DNA from: CAZYFS01 sp964647465
GTDB taxonomy: Bacteria; Patescibacteriota; Minisyncoccia; Minisyncoccales; UBA1441
NCBI GenBank assembly: GCA_964647465.1
Contig: CAZYFS010000009.1
Span: 1 to 13,559 of the forward strand
Length of the DNA stretch: 13,559 nt
Reading direction: 5' to 3'
In this document: piece after piece, positions 1 to 6,112 of the stretch
Layout of the letters: every line of letters starts with the position of its first letter
How positions within the stretch are numbered: position 1 is the first letter of the stretch
Notes under the pieces: generated by a model
What the model saw: the letters and a program-made list of their open reading frames with translations, nothing else
Databases searched by the model: none
Told to the model about the DNA's origin: nothing
Made by a program: the position numbers and the translations under genes

Positions 1-34
1 AATATAAATAAAATTCTTGTTTCGTGAGAGATTT

Positions 35-65
35 TTGATAAAATAAAGCTAGATGTAACTATTAT
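35..65 (+). promoter_or_regulatory. Candidate promoter of the RhuM-Fic gene, possibly leaderless
   Basis: A TTGATA hexamer (35-40) and a TATTAT hexamer (60-65) are separated by 19 nt, slightly longer than the usual spacing. The -10-like box ends 6 nt before the ATG at 72, so transcription would begin at or next to the start codon. No Shine-Dalgarno sequence precedes the ATG. An alternative -10 (TAAAAT, 39-44) would give a short leader. Confidence 0.4.
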
Positions 66-71
66 ATTTCT

Positions 72-1076
72 ATGCCTAAAATCTACAATCAAAAGATTAA
101 CGCCGGCGAAATAATAATTTATAAGCCGGGGAGTAAAAACGTAGAGTTAAGAGTAAAAATAGAGAGAAACACTGTTTGGCTTACTCAGCTTCAAATAGCA
201 AAGCTTTTTGATTCCGAAAGGAGCGTAATAACCAAGCATCTAAAAAACATCTTTGATTCTAAAGAATTAAACAAAAGTTCAGTATGTGCAAAAATTGCAC
301 ACACTGCGGCAGACGGAAAGATTTATAAAACTCAATTTTATAATCTAGATGTTATTATTTCTGTTGGTTACAGGGTGAATTCTCAATTGGCAACGCAGTT
401 TAGAATTTGGGCAACGCAAACGCTAAAGAGTTATCTACTGAAAGGCTATGTCGTTAATGAAAAGCGCCTGATGGAAGCAAAAGAAAAATTTTATGAATTA
501 CAAAACGCGGTTGTTTTTTTGCAAAGAAAATCAAAATTAAAGACACTGAAAGGTCAAGAAAGGGGGATCTTAACTTTATTGGCTGATTATTCTAAAACCC
601 TAACTCTATTAGGACAATATGATAAAAGCGAGCTTAAAAAGAGCAGAGGAAGGTTACCAAAATTTATCCTGAGTTATGATGATTGCTTAAATATAATTGT
701 TCAAGTTAAAAAAGAACTAATTACCAAGAAAGAAGCAGGACAACTTTTTGGCAATGAGGTAGATCAGAAGTTTGAAAGCGTGATTAAAAATCTCTATCAA
801 ACATTCGATGGTAAACAACTTTATAGATCAACAGAAGAGAAGTCGGCTCATTTACTCTATTTAACGATAAAAGATCATCCTTTCATAGACGGAAACAAAA
901 GAATAGCTTCTTTCTTGTTTGTTTATTTTCTAGACAAGAGTAATTATCTTTATAGAAAGACCGGGGAAAAGAAAATTAATGACAATGCGCTTACCGCTTT
1001 GTCGATTTTGATAGCAGGAAGCTTGCCAAAAGAGAAAGATCAAATGACTGCTCTTGTAACTCAATTATTAAAATAA
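72..1076 (+). CDS. RhuM-like DNA-binding domain fused to a Fic/Doc domain
   Basis: The 334-residue protein has two parts. Residues about 1-130 match the RhuM/virulence-protein family: a WLTQLQIAKLF helix-turn-helix segment (36-46), then GKIYKTQFYNLDVI and QFRIWATQTLKSYL blocks typical of that family and of KilA-N/Bro-like domains. Residues about 190-334 are a Fic/Doc domain with the core motif HPFIDGNKRIAS (269-280), including the His that acts as general base and the Asn and Arg that bind phosphate. The GNK form resembles Doc, which phosphorylates its target, more than the GNGR form of AMP-transferring Fic proteins. The length suits RhuM-Doc fusions. No separate Phd-like antitoxin gene is adjacent. 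A likely role is a nucleotide-transferring toxin that also binds DNA; the target is unknown. Domain assignment is firm, biological role inferred. Confidence 0.87.
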   Translation: MPKIYNQKINAGEIIIYKPGSKNVELRVKIERNTVWLTQLQIAKLFDSERSVITKHLKNIFDSKELNKSSVCAKIAHTAADGKIYKTQFYNLDVIISVGYRVNSQLATQFRIWATQTLKSYLLKGYVVNEKRLMEAKEKFYELQNAVVFLQRKSKLKTLKGQERGILTLLADYSKTLTLLGQYDKSELKKSRGRLPKFILSYDDCLNIIVQVKKELITKKEAGQLFGNEVDQKFESVIKNLYQTFDGKQLYRSTEEKSAHLLYLTIKDHPFIDGNKRIASFLFVYFLDKSNYLYRKTGEKKINDNALTALSILIAGSLPKEKDQMTALVTQLLK

Positions 1077-1246
1077 GAATAATCTGTTCTCTTGGTTATT
1101 TTAACTTTGATTAGTGTTGGGATGTGGTTGGAGGCGCAGAGTGGCTTTTTTCTATTTTAGAATTAAGTCTCATCAATTAAATAACAAGATAGAAATTCGA
1201 AAGATTGTCTTCCTGAGAATCGAAAAAGATAGAGAAAGAAGGAAAT

Positions 1247-1279
1247 AAGCGAAAAGGCGCTTTTCTTAAGCGGGTTTTT
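1247..1279 (+). terminator. Weak terminator-like site with two mutually exclusive hairpins
   Basis: Three 5-base elements alternate as AAGCG (1247-1251), CGCTT (1258-1262) and AAGCG (1268-1272). The middle one can pair with either flank. The second pairing is followed by GG and five T (1275-1279), as in an intrinsic terminator. Stems are only 5 bp, so this may be a weak terminator for the gene ending at 1076, or chance. Confidence 0.25.
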
Positions 1280-1351
1280 GGTTTTTAGATGAGGGCTGTT
1301 AGCAAGTTGGTTATTCTTAATTCCCGGTATTGTATTAATCGAAATCAATAT

Positions 1352-1379
1352 AAAGACAATTGATCTATCTATTGTCTTT
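1352..1379. repeat. Perfect 9-bp inverted repeat with a 10-nt loop
   Basis: AAAGACAAT (1352-1360) is matched exactly by ATTGTCTTT (1371-1379). There is no T-tract, so it does not look like an intrinsic terminator. It lies about 115 bases upstream of the protease operon and could be an operator or an RNA hairpin. Function unknown. Confidence 0.45.
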
Positions 1380-1446
1380 GATAGAAAAGATTGTTAAACA
1401 GAATTTTCGGTAGATATTAATACCCATCTGGTTAAATTCTAGATTA

Positions 1447-1488
1447 TTTACTGTGCGGGATTTAATGAAAAATAATTTGTGGTATCAT
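1447..1488 (+). promoter_or_regulatory. Candidate promoter of the protease-ATPase-STAS operon
   Basis: Two readings are possible. TATCAT (1483-1488) ends 7 nt before the ATG at 1496, which would give a leaderless mRNA, with TTTAAT (1461-1466) as a poor -35. Alternatively TTTACT (1447-1452) and AATAAT (1471-1476), 18 nt apart, would give a leader of about 13 nt. No Shine-Dalgarno sequence is seen. Confidence 0.35.
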
Positions 1489-1495
1489 TAAATAG

Positions 1496-2074
1496 ATGAA
1501 TCAAGAACAAAAGCAAATCGCAATCATTAATTTTGTTGCTGGGATTACTGATAAAACTTCGAGTCTGCTTTTATTTTTACTAACAGAACAACTTCGCTCG
1601 GGAACAAAAAATTTCCGGATTAACATCTCTTCAAATGGAGGAACGGTTTTTCACGCAGTTTCTATTTTTAATTTTTTAAGTGGTTTGAAAAACGTGCATA
1701 TTCATACTCATAATTTAGGACAGATTGATTCATCAGCAAGTTTGATATTTTTAGCTGGTCATAAAAGAACGGCAAGTAGATCATCCTCTTTTCTTTTACA
1801 TTCGCCGGAGATGATGGTTCAAAACGAAGGATCTTCTCAATTTTCTATCGAATTGCTAAAAGAAAAATTAGAGAGTTTGCAAAAAGACGAACAGAAAATG
1901 GCAGAAATAATTGGTAGTAAGATTGGAAAATCTCAGGAAGATGTTCTTGAAATGTTCAAAAATAGAAAAACTTATTCTAGCGCAGAAGCTAAAGATCTTG
2001 GTTTTATTACAGAGATTGAAGAATTTGTCGCAGAACCGAATGTTCCAATTTTCACGATAACTAATCAAGCGTAG
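1496..2074 (+). CDS. ClpP-like serine protease, first gene of a three-gene operon
   Basis: The 192-residue protein has the ClpP/crotonase fold signature. NISSNGGTV (43-51) matches the glycine-rich substrate-binding turn of ClpP. GQIDSSASLIFLAG (75-88) aligns with the ClpP GQAAS block, putting the nucleophile at Ser79. FLLHSP (99-104) supplies the catalytic His at 102. YSSAEAKDLGF (160-170) matches the C-terminal ClpP block, but the position of the catalytic Asp just before it reads NRK, so that residue appears missing; Asn156 or another residue might substitute. Length is normal for ClpP. There is no signal peptide or membrane segment, so it is probably cytoplasmic. It lies 2 nt upstream of the ATPase gene and is probably co-transcribed with it. 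No ClpX/ClpA-type unfoldase is nearby. Family call is good; that it is an active protease is inference. Confidence 0.78.
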   Translation: MNQEQKQIAIINFVAGITDKTSSLLLFLLTEQLRSGTKNFRINISSNGGTVFHAVSIFNFLSGLKNVHIHTHNLGQIDSSASLIFLAGHKRTASRSSSFLLHSPEMMVQNEGSSQFSIELLKEKLESLQKDEQKMAEIIGSKIGKSQEDVLEMFKNRKTYSSAEAKDLGFITEIEEFVAEPNVPIFTITNQA

Positions 2075-2076
2075 TT

Positions 2077-2955
2077 ATGATAAAGATTAGTCAAGTTTTT
2101 GATACAACACGTAGACTGAGAGAGCTTATGGACAATCTGAGATATTTGGCGGATCAGAATAATGATTCTGTTATTAAAATTGGGAAAATTACTTTTGCTA
2201 CTCCACTATCGATTACTCCCATTGCGGCTATTATCAATAAAAAAAACTTAAAACATTCTTATCAGGGAGAAAATGTTTCATACCTAAAAACAATTTATTT
2301 CCCAGAAGGGGTTTTGGAGATAGACAAAATTATTCCGAGAAAAACTTATTTACCTATTATTCGCTTGCGTCTTGAAAATTCTCAAGAAAAAGAAAATATT
2401 ACTCGTCAGTTAGGAGCATTGCACACAAAGTATTTAGATTTGCTCAAGATTAATGTTATCGCGGACCAAAGATTCCTCGAACTTATCACAAACAACACTT
2501 TTGGTCTTTTATTAGGGGAAATGTTCGATAATATAGCAGAGCATTCGAACGCTAAAAATGTTTACTTATTTGCTCAATATTGGTCGAAGAATAATGCATG
2601 CGAAATTTGCATATTGGATGATGGACAAGGATTATTCGGTTCACTAAAAAATGCTGGACGAAATGTTGAAAACGATCAAGACGCTCTACGAAAAATTTTA
2701 AATACAGGACTTTCGGCAAAAACAGAATTTGGCAGTATTAAAAGAGCAACGGGCATAAAAAACACGCGCGCGGTGATAACAAACAAGGAAATAAATGGTG
2801 AATTTTTTATTATGTCTGGCAATGCGGCGTTTTTACAATCAGCAAAGAGAAAAACATTTTTTTCATTGTTAAATTATTCTTGGAATGGTACAATGATTAC
2901 AATGAGAATAAATAGACCAATTTCTCAATTTGATATGTATGATTACATCAAATAA
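2077..2955 (+). CDS. GHKL (histidine-kinase-like) ATP-binding protein
   Basis: The 292-residue protein carries a C-terminal GHKL ATPase domain (about 130-280). The N box is GEMFDNIAEHS (147-157) with the Mg-coordinating Asn152. The G1 box is LDDGQGL (180-186). A degenerate G2-like segment is TGIKNT (225-230), and the closing strand is GTMITMRI (271-278). Residues 1-125 have no domain I recognise. There is no phospho-acceptor H box and no membrane segment, so it resembles soluble anti-sigma or partner-switch kinases of the SpoIIAB/RsbW type more than a sensor kinase. The start is 2 nt after the protease stop and the end overlaps the STAS-like gene by 17 nt, so the three genes are almost certainly translationally coupled. 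A role in phosphorylating the STAS-like partner is inferred from known partner-switch pairs. Confidence 0.8.
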   Translation: MIKISQVFDTTRRLRELMDNLRYLADQNNDSVIKIGKITFATPLSITPIAAIINKKNLKHSYQGENVSYLKTIYFPEGVLEIDKIIPRKTYLPIIRLRLENSQEKENITRQLGALHTKYLDLLKINVIADQRFLELITNNTFGLLLGEMFDNIAEHSNAKNVYLFAQYWSKNNACEICILDDGQGLFGSLKNAGRNVENDQDALRKILNTGLSAKTEFGSIKRATGIKNTRAVITNKEINGEFFIMSGNAAFLQSAKRKTFFSLLNYSWNGTMITMRINRPISQFDMYDYIK

Positions 2956-3272
2956 AACTATAAATTTAGCAGAGCTTTTCAACTCTTCAAGTTTAATTAC
3001 TAGGCAAGCAGCTCAAGAGGTGTTCAATATTATCTCAGAAACACCAGAAGAGATGATAATTTTGAATTTTAGCAAAATAAAATTTGCCTCTCGTTCTTTT
3101 TTTGACGAGCTTAATAGCTTAAAAAGTAAAATCTCTTTACTTAGCAAGAAAACCAAATTTATTAATATTGACGAAAATATTGAAAAAGTTTTTCAACTAG
3201 TCATCAATACCGAAAAATTAAAAAGCAGTTTATCATATCCAAGCATTGCTAATGCAAAAACGGTTACTATTT
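2939..3272 (+). CDS. STAS-like (DUF4325) protein, 3' end lost in an N gap
   Basis: The visible 111 residues start at an ATG inside the end of the ATPase gene (17-nt overlap); an in-frame TTG at 2930 is a less likely start. LITRQAAQEVFNII (19-32), then MIILNFSKIKFASRSFFDEL (39-58), matches the DUF4325/STAS-like pattern of a Ser/Arg helix, a hydrophobic strand ending in D/N-F, and a loop leading to S-F-x-D-E-L. Ser51 or Ser53 sits where anti-anti-sigma factors carry their phosphorylated Ser. The domain looks nearly complete, and only the C-terminal tail is hidden by the gap at 3273. The pairing with a GHKL ATPase suggests a phosphorylation-controlled partner switch. The gap length is uncertain, so sequence after it should not be joined to this protein. 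Confidence 0.72.
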
Positions 3273-3372
3273 NNNNNNNNNNNNNNNNNNNNNNNNNNNN
3301 NNNNNNNNNNNNNNNNNNNNNNNNNNNNNNNNNNNNNNNNNNNNNNNNNNNNNNNNNNNNNNNNNNNNNNNN
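3273..3372. other. Assembly gap (100 N)
   Basis: Exactly 100 N, the conventional placeholder for a gap of unknown size. It hides the end of the STAS-like gene, any further gene of that operon, and the -35 region of the following Fic gene. Confidence 0.95.
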
Positions 3373-3398
3373 TATAAAGTTTCGTAATATGGGGGTAT

Positions 3399-4343
3399 AT
3401 GATCATCAAAGATAGGTTAAAAATTATTCAAAATCTTTCCGGATTAACCCAAGAAGAACTTGCGAAAAAACTTGGTGTATCTTTTGCTACGTTTAATAGC
3501 TGGATTAACGAAAGATCAAAGCCACGCAGAAAGGCAACGGAAAACATAAACGAACTTTATTTTATATATACGGGACAGAAAGATGTTCCGAAAGATCCGT
3601 TAACGGCAAAGAGACAGATAATTTTAAAAAAAGCTAAAGAGCATAAGAATATTCTAAAAGAAATTGTAAAAAATTCTGATATATACAATCAGTTTTTGCT
3701 TTCATTGACTTATCACTCTAATAAGATAGAAGGTAGTACCTTGACGGAAGATGAGACCATGGCAGTTATGTTTGACAATATTTCACTGCCAAAGAAAAAC
3801 ATTATTGAGCAATTGGAAGTTAAGAATCATCAGGCTGCATTAGAATATTTATTAAAATATCTTTTGTCGGCTTCGGTTAAAATCAATGAAGCTTTTGTTT
3901 TGAAACTTCATAGCATTTTAATGAATGGGATAAAGAGCGATGCGGGTTCTTACAGAGATCATGGCGTGCGAATCGTTGGAGCATATATCCCAACAGCTAA
4001 TTATCTAAAAGTGGCCAAGTTAATGAAAGAAATAACAAAAGATATAAATAGCAAGGATAATGATGTTGTTACCCATATTGCCAACATTCATAGCCGCTTC
4101 GAACAAATTCATCCTTTTTCCGATGGCAATGGTAGAATTGGACGTTTGCTCATGCATGCAATGTTGCTTAGAAGTAATTTGCCGCCTGCCGTCATAGAAC
4201 AAAAAAAGAAACGTTCTTATTATAACTGTCTAAGAAAAGCCCAAACGAACAAAGACTTTATCCCCTTAGAAGATTTTCTTTGTGGTTCGATCATAGAAGG
4301 ATTTAAGATCCTAGAAAGAAAACATAGAAAACGAGGGGAATAA
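3399..4343 (+). CDS. HTH-Fic protein with N-terminal self-inhibitory motif
   Basis: The 314-residue protein starts with an XRE-type helix-turn-helix (about 5-50; LTQEELAKKLGVSFATFNSW at 16-35) and carries a Fic domain (about 100-300). The catalytic motif HPFSDGNGRIGR (238-249) is canonical, with His238, Asp242, Asn244 and Arg249, and predicts AMP transfer to a hydroxyl side chain. SNKIEG (107-112) fits the (S/T)xxxE(G/N) inhibitory helix, whose Glu111 is expected to block productive ATP binding until released; this is the class II layout with inhibitor in the same chain N-terminal to the core. The HTH suggests autoregulation or a DNA-bound target. TAATAT (3385-3390) lies 8 nt before the ATG. 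GGGGG (3391-3395) is only 3 nt from the start, too close to be a good Shine-Dalgarno. An AT-rich hairpin terminator follows. Confidence 0.88.
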   Translation: MIIKDRLKIIQNLSGLTQEELAKKLGVSFATFNSWINERSKPRRKATENINELYFIYTGQKDVPKDPLTAKRQIILKKAKEHKNILKEIVKNSDIYNQFLLSLTYHSNKIEGSTLTEDETMAVMFDNISLPKKNIIEQLEVKNHQAALEYLLKYLLSASVKINEAFVLKLHSILMNGIKSDAGSYRDHGVRIVGAYIPTANYLKVAKLMKEITKDINSKDNDVVTHIANIHSRFEQIHPFSDGNGRIGRLLMHAMLLRSNLPPAVIEQKKKRSYYNCLRKAQTNKDFIPLEDFLCGSIIEGFKILERKHRKRGE

Positions 4344-4344
4344 T

Positions 4345-4379
4345 AAAGCAAAAAACCTTTAATTTGCTTTGTCTTTTTT
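4345..4379 (+). terminator. Intrinsic terminator after the HTH-Fic gene
   Basis: AAAGCAAA (4345-4352) and TTTGCTTT (4363-4370) form a perfect 8-bp stem with a 10-nt loop, followed by GTCTTTTTT (4371-4379). The stem is AT-rich and the site starts 2 nt after the Fic stop codon. Its 3' side overlaps the -35 of the next promoter. Confidence 0.6.
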
Positions 4380-4396
4380 CCTAAATATCCTATAAT
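4369..4396 (+). promoter_or_regulatory. Promoter of the 49-residue small gene
   Basis: TTGTCT (4369-4374) and a perfect TATAAT (4391-4396) are 16 nt apart. Transcription would begin near 4403, leaving a leader of about 29 nt that contains the Shine-Dalgarno AAAGGGGG (4416-4423), 8 nt before the ATG at 4432. Confidence 0.65.
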
Positions 4397-4431
4397 AAGG
4401 TATCTGAAAATTCCGAAAGGGGGAATTCATC

Positions 4432-4581
4432 ATGAATATCTCTAGAGAAGAACTCAAGGAAAAAGGATGGAAGACGGTCGGCCTGAAAGAGATGTCTCAG
4501 CAAATTCTCGAAAAGGACGGGAGACAAATCGTCTGGAACGCGGAAACAAAGGAGATTGTAGAAGGAGAACTAGATGAATAG
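4432..4581 (+). CDS. Small acidic protein of 49 residues, unknown function
   Basis: The frame begins ATG at 4432 (MNISREELKEKGWKTVGLKE) and ends EIVEGELDE before TAG at 4579-4581. It is supported by its setting: a consensus-like promoter (4369-4396), a strong AAAGGGGG Shine-Dalgarno 8 nt upstream, and a strong terminator 17 nt downstream, so it forms its own transcription unit. The protein is rich in Glu and Lys, has two Trp (W13, W35), and has no signal or membrane segment. I do not recognise a family. Counted by hand its G+C is about 43%, clearly above its neighbours, with many C- and G-ending codons, suggesting high expression or a different origin. It lies between a Fic gene and an AbiE pair, so an antitoxin or regulator is conceivable, but it lacks the Fic-inhibiting (S/T)xxxE(G/N) motif. 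Confidence 0.7.
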   Translation: MNISREELKEKGWKTVGLKEMSQQILEKDGRQIVWNAETKEIVEGELDE

Positions 4582-4598
4582 GAGTTGGAGTTTAATGT

Positions 4599-4632
4599 GG
4601 GCGAGAGGCTGCCAAGTCCTTTCGCCCTTTTT
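4599..4632 (+). terminator. Strong intrinsic terminator of the small gene
   Basis: GGGCGAGAGG (4599-4608) pairs with CCTTTCGCCC (4618-4627) as a 10-bp stem with one G-U pair and a 9-nt loop, followed directly by five T (4628-4632). Confidence 0.85.
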
Positions 4633-4697
4633 CAATTGGCAAGATGCTCAATTTGACTTAATTATGGGAAACTAACTTGATTTTCATCTTCGTTCTG

Positions 4698-4725
4698 TTA
4701 TCCTGTACACATATGTACAGGATAA
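4698..4725. promoter_or_regulatory. Perfect 12+12 bp palindromic operator overlapping the first AbiEi start
   Basis: TTATCCTGTACA (4698-4709) and its exact reverse complement TGTACAGGATAA (4714-4725) flank a 4-nt centre. The last base is the A of the ATG at 4725. A -10-like TATGTA (4712-4717) lies inside, 7 nt before the ATG, so a bound repressor would cover both the promoter and the start. AbiEi-type antitoxins are known to repress their own operon by binding inverted repeats, which fits this position. The binding protein is inferred. Confidence 0.7.
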
Positions 4726-5279
4726 TGAAACAAAACTTCAAAAAAGACAAATTAAACCTACTTTTGAAATATCCCCAAAATCTTTTTCACAGTCAAGACT
4801 TGGCCTTGCTTTGGGATATAAAGAATAGAAACACTCTTTACACTACCGTTAAGAGATATATTAAAAAAGGGGTTCTTGTTAGGATTCAAAAAGGCTTTTA
4901 TTCAAAGATTCCTCTTGAGCAGCTTAATCCTCTAAAATTAGGATTAGGTTTTCTTCATTCCTTCGCTTATTTATCAACGGAAAGCATTATATCCCAATCG
5001 GGGATAATTTCTCAATCTATCCCTTATACTACTTTTGTCTCGAATCAATCAAAAAGATTTAAAATCAAAGATAATCTTTATCTTTCTAGGCAAATGAAAG
5101 ATGAATTCCTTTTTAATAAAACAGGGATTGTTGAAAAAGACGGAGTAAAGCAGGCTATTACAGAAAGAGCTGTTGCTGATTTGATTTACTATAGTCCCAA
5201 TTATCATTTCGATGCTCCCAGTCTGATAGATTGGAGAAAAGTTAAGGATATTCAAAAGCTAATTGGCTTCAAATCTTAA
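4725..5279 (+). CDS. AbiEi-like antitoxin / transcriptional repressor (pair 1)
   Basis: The 184-residue protein has an N-terminal winged-helix segment (about 18-62): FHSQDLALLW, then NTLYTTVKRYIKKGVLVRIQKGFY, the pattern by which AbiEi-family antitoxins read DNA. The C-terminal part (about 75-165) has AYLSTESIISQSGII and AITERAVADLIYYSPNYHFD, typical of AbiEi antitoxin domains. The ATG at 4725 is preferred over an in-frame TTG at 4677, because the latter adds 16 hydrophobic residues and would place the operator inside the coding region. The stop is followed after a single base by the ATG of the toxin gene. Expected role: represses its own operon and counters the AbiEii nucleotidyltransferase. 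Family call is good; activity is inferred. Confidence 0.8.
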   Translation: MKQNFKKDKLNLLLKYPQNLFHSQDLALLWDIKNRNTLYTTVKRYIKKGVLVRIQKGFYSKIPLEQLNPLKLGLGFLHSFAYLSTESIISQSGIISQSIPYTTFVSNQSKRFKIKDNLYLSRQMKDEFLFNKTGIVEKDGVKQAITERAVADLIYYSPNYHFDAPSLIDWRKVKDIQKLIGFKS

Positions 5280-5280
5280 T

Positions 5281-6009
5281 ATGTTAAATCAAAAACAAAA
5301 AGAAGCTTATCACAAGGCTCAACTCTATCGTCTTTTAATTAATTTAATAGACAACAAGATAATTGCTACAGATATTTATTTTAAGGGAGGGACTTGTTGT
5401 TCAATGTTGGGTTATTTAGATAGATTTTCGGTTGATCTAGATTTTGATTTAAAAAAAGGAGCGAATAAACACCTTCTTCGAAGAGAACTTCATCTTATTT
5501 TTAAGAAACTTGATCTGACGATTAAAGACGAGAGTAAAACAACCCTCCAGTTCTTTTTGAAATATCAAGCTTCGAACAAAGAGAGAAATACTCTAAAACT
5601 GGAAATTATTGACAATTCTTTTCACTCAATCGATTATAAGCTTCAATATTTAAAAGATATTGATAGGGCAATCATTTGCCAGACCCTTGAATGCATGTTC
5701 GCCAATAAGCTTGTTGCTTTAACTGACCGATATAAAAAGAGAGGAACCATCGCCGGTCGTGACGTTTATGATATTCATTATTTTTTCTCTCATGGCTATG
5801 ATTACAAAAAAGAAGTTATCAAAGAAAGAACCGGCCAAATAAGCCATGACTACTTTAAAGAATTAATAGTTTTCATAAAAGAGAAAATTACTCAGAAAAT
5901 TATAGATCAAGATCTTAATTTCCTTTTGCCTTCTAAGGAATTTCAAGTTATTAGGAAAACTCTAAAAACAGAAACATTGATGTTTCTTAAAGATGCTATC
6001 AAAGAATAA
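5281..6009 (+). CDS. AbiEii-like nucleotidyltransferase toxin (pair 1)
   Basis: The 242-residue protein is a DNA polymerase beta-type nucleotidyltransferase of the AbiEii/AbiGii family. FKGGTCCSML (34-43) is the nucleotide-binding GG(S/T) motif, and DRFSVDLDFDL (47-57) supplies the metal-binding acidic residues (Asp52, Asp54, Asp56). LKLEII (105-110) is the third-strand region, and LECMFANKLVAL (136-147) with GRDVYDIHYFF (159-169) are the family's downstream motifs. Members studied elsewhere add nucleotides, in some cases to tRNA acceptor ends, and stop growth; the substrate here is unknown. I chose the ATG at 5281, one base after the antitoxin stop, over a TTG at 5263. There is no Shine-Dalgarno, so translation is probably coupled. 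All catalytic motifs are present. Confidence 0.85.
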   Translation: MLNQKQKEAYHKAQLYRLLINLIDNKIIATDIYFKGGTCCSMLGYLDRFSVDLDFDLKKGANKHLLRRELHLIFKKLDLTIKDESKTTLQFFLKYQASNKERNTLKLEIIDNSFHSIDYKLQYLKDIDRAIICQTLECMFANKLVALTDRYKKRGTIAGRDVYDIHYFFSHGYDYKKEVIKERTGQISHDYFKELIVFIKEKITQKIIDQDLNFLLPSKEFQVIRKTLKTETLMFLKDAIKE

Positions 6010-6050
6010 GCATTTTCTATTTTTAGAACGACTTTTTTAGTTTTTATGAT

Positions 6051-6072
6051 ACAACAAGCAATAACTTGTTGT
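6051..6072. repeat. 8-bp perfect inverted repeat downstream of the first AbiE pair
   Basis: ACAACAAG (6051-6058) and CTTGTTGT (6065-6072) flank 6 nt. There is no following T-tract, so it is not a good intrinsic terminator. It may be an mRNA-end hairpin or a binding site. Confidence 0.4.
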
Positions 6073-6112
6073 GAGGAGGAGTAGGTTAACTTGATGTTGT
6101 ATTTATTGTGTT

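Larger units (their letters stand above)
1077..1495. other. Intergenic region with two hairpin sites and no convincing gene
   Basis: These 419 bases separate the RhuM-Fic gene from the protease operon. A 61-codon minus-strand frame beginning with TTG (1163-1348) has no recognisable domain, lacks a Shine-Dalgarno sequence and overlaps inverted repeats, so it is not called. The region holds a pair of overlapping short hairpins (1247-1279), a perfect 9-bp hairpin (1352-1379), and the probable promoter of the next operon near 1447-1488. Confidence 0.6.

Noticed and set aside
1163..1348. Minus-strand 61-codon frame in the first long spacer
   Set aside because: It starts with TTG, has no Shine-Dalgarno, no recognisable domain, and runs through inverted repeats.
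1496..2074. Phage prohead (head maturation) protease
   Set aside because: The motifs fit ClpP broadly, but there are no portal or capsid genes around it; the neighbours are a GHKL ATPase and a STAS-like protein.
3373..3415. Joining the STAS-like protein across the gap to the residues after it
   Set aside because: The gap is a 100-N placeholder, so the apparent frame continuity depends on an arbitrary length. The residues after it overlap the Fic start in a different frame and look non-coding.
4432..4581. The small gene as a Fic antitoxin of the FicA/VbhA type
   Set aside because: No (S/T)xxxE(G/N) motif is present; TKEIVEG has the Glu one position too far. The adjacent Fic protein already carries its own inhibitory motif.
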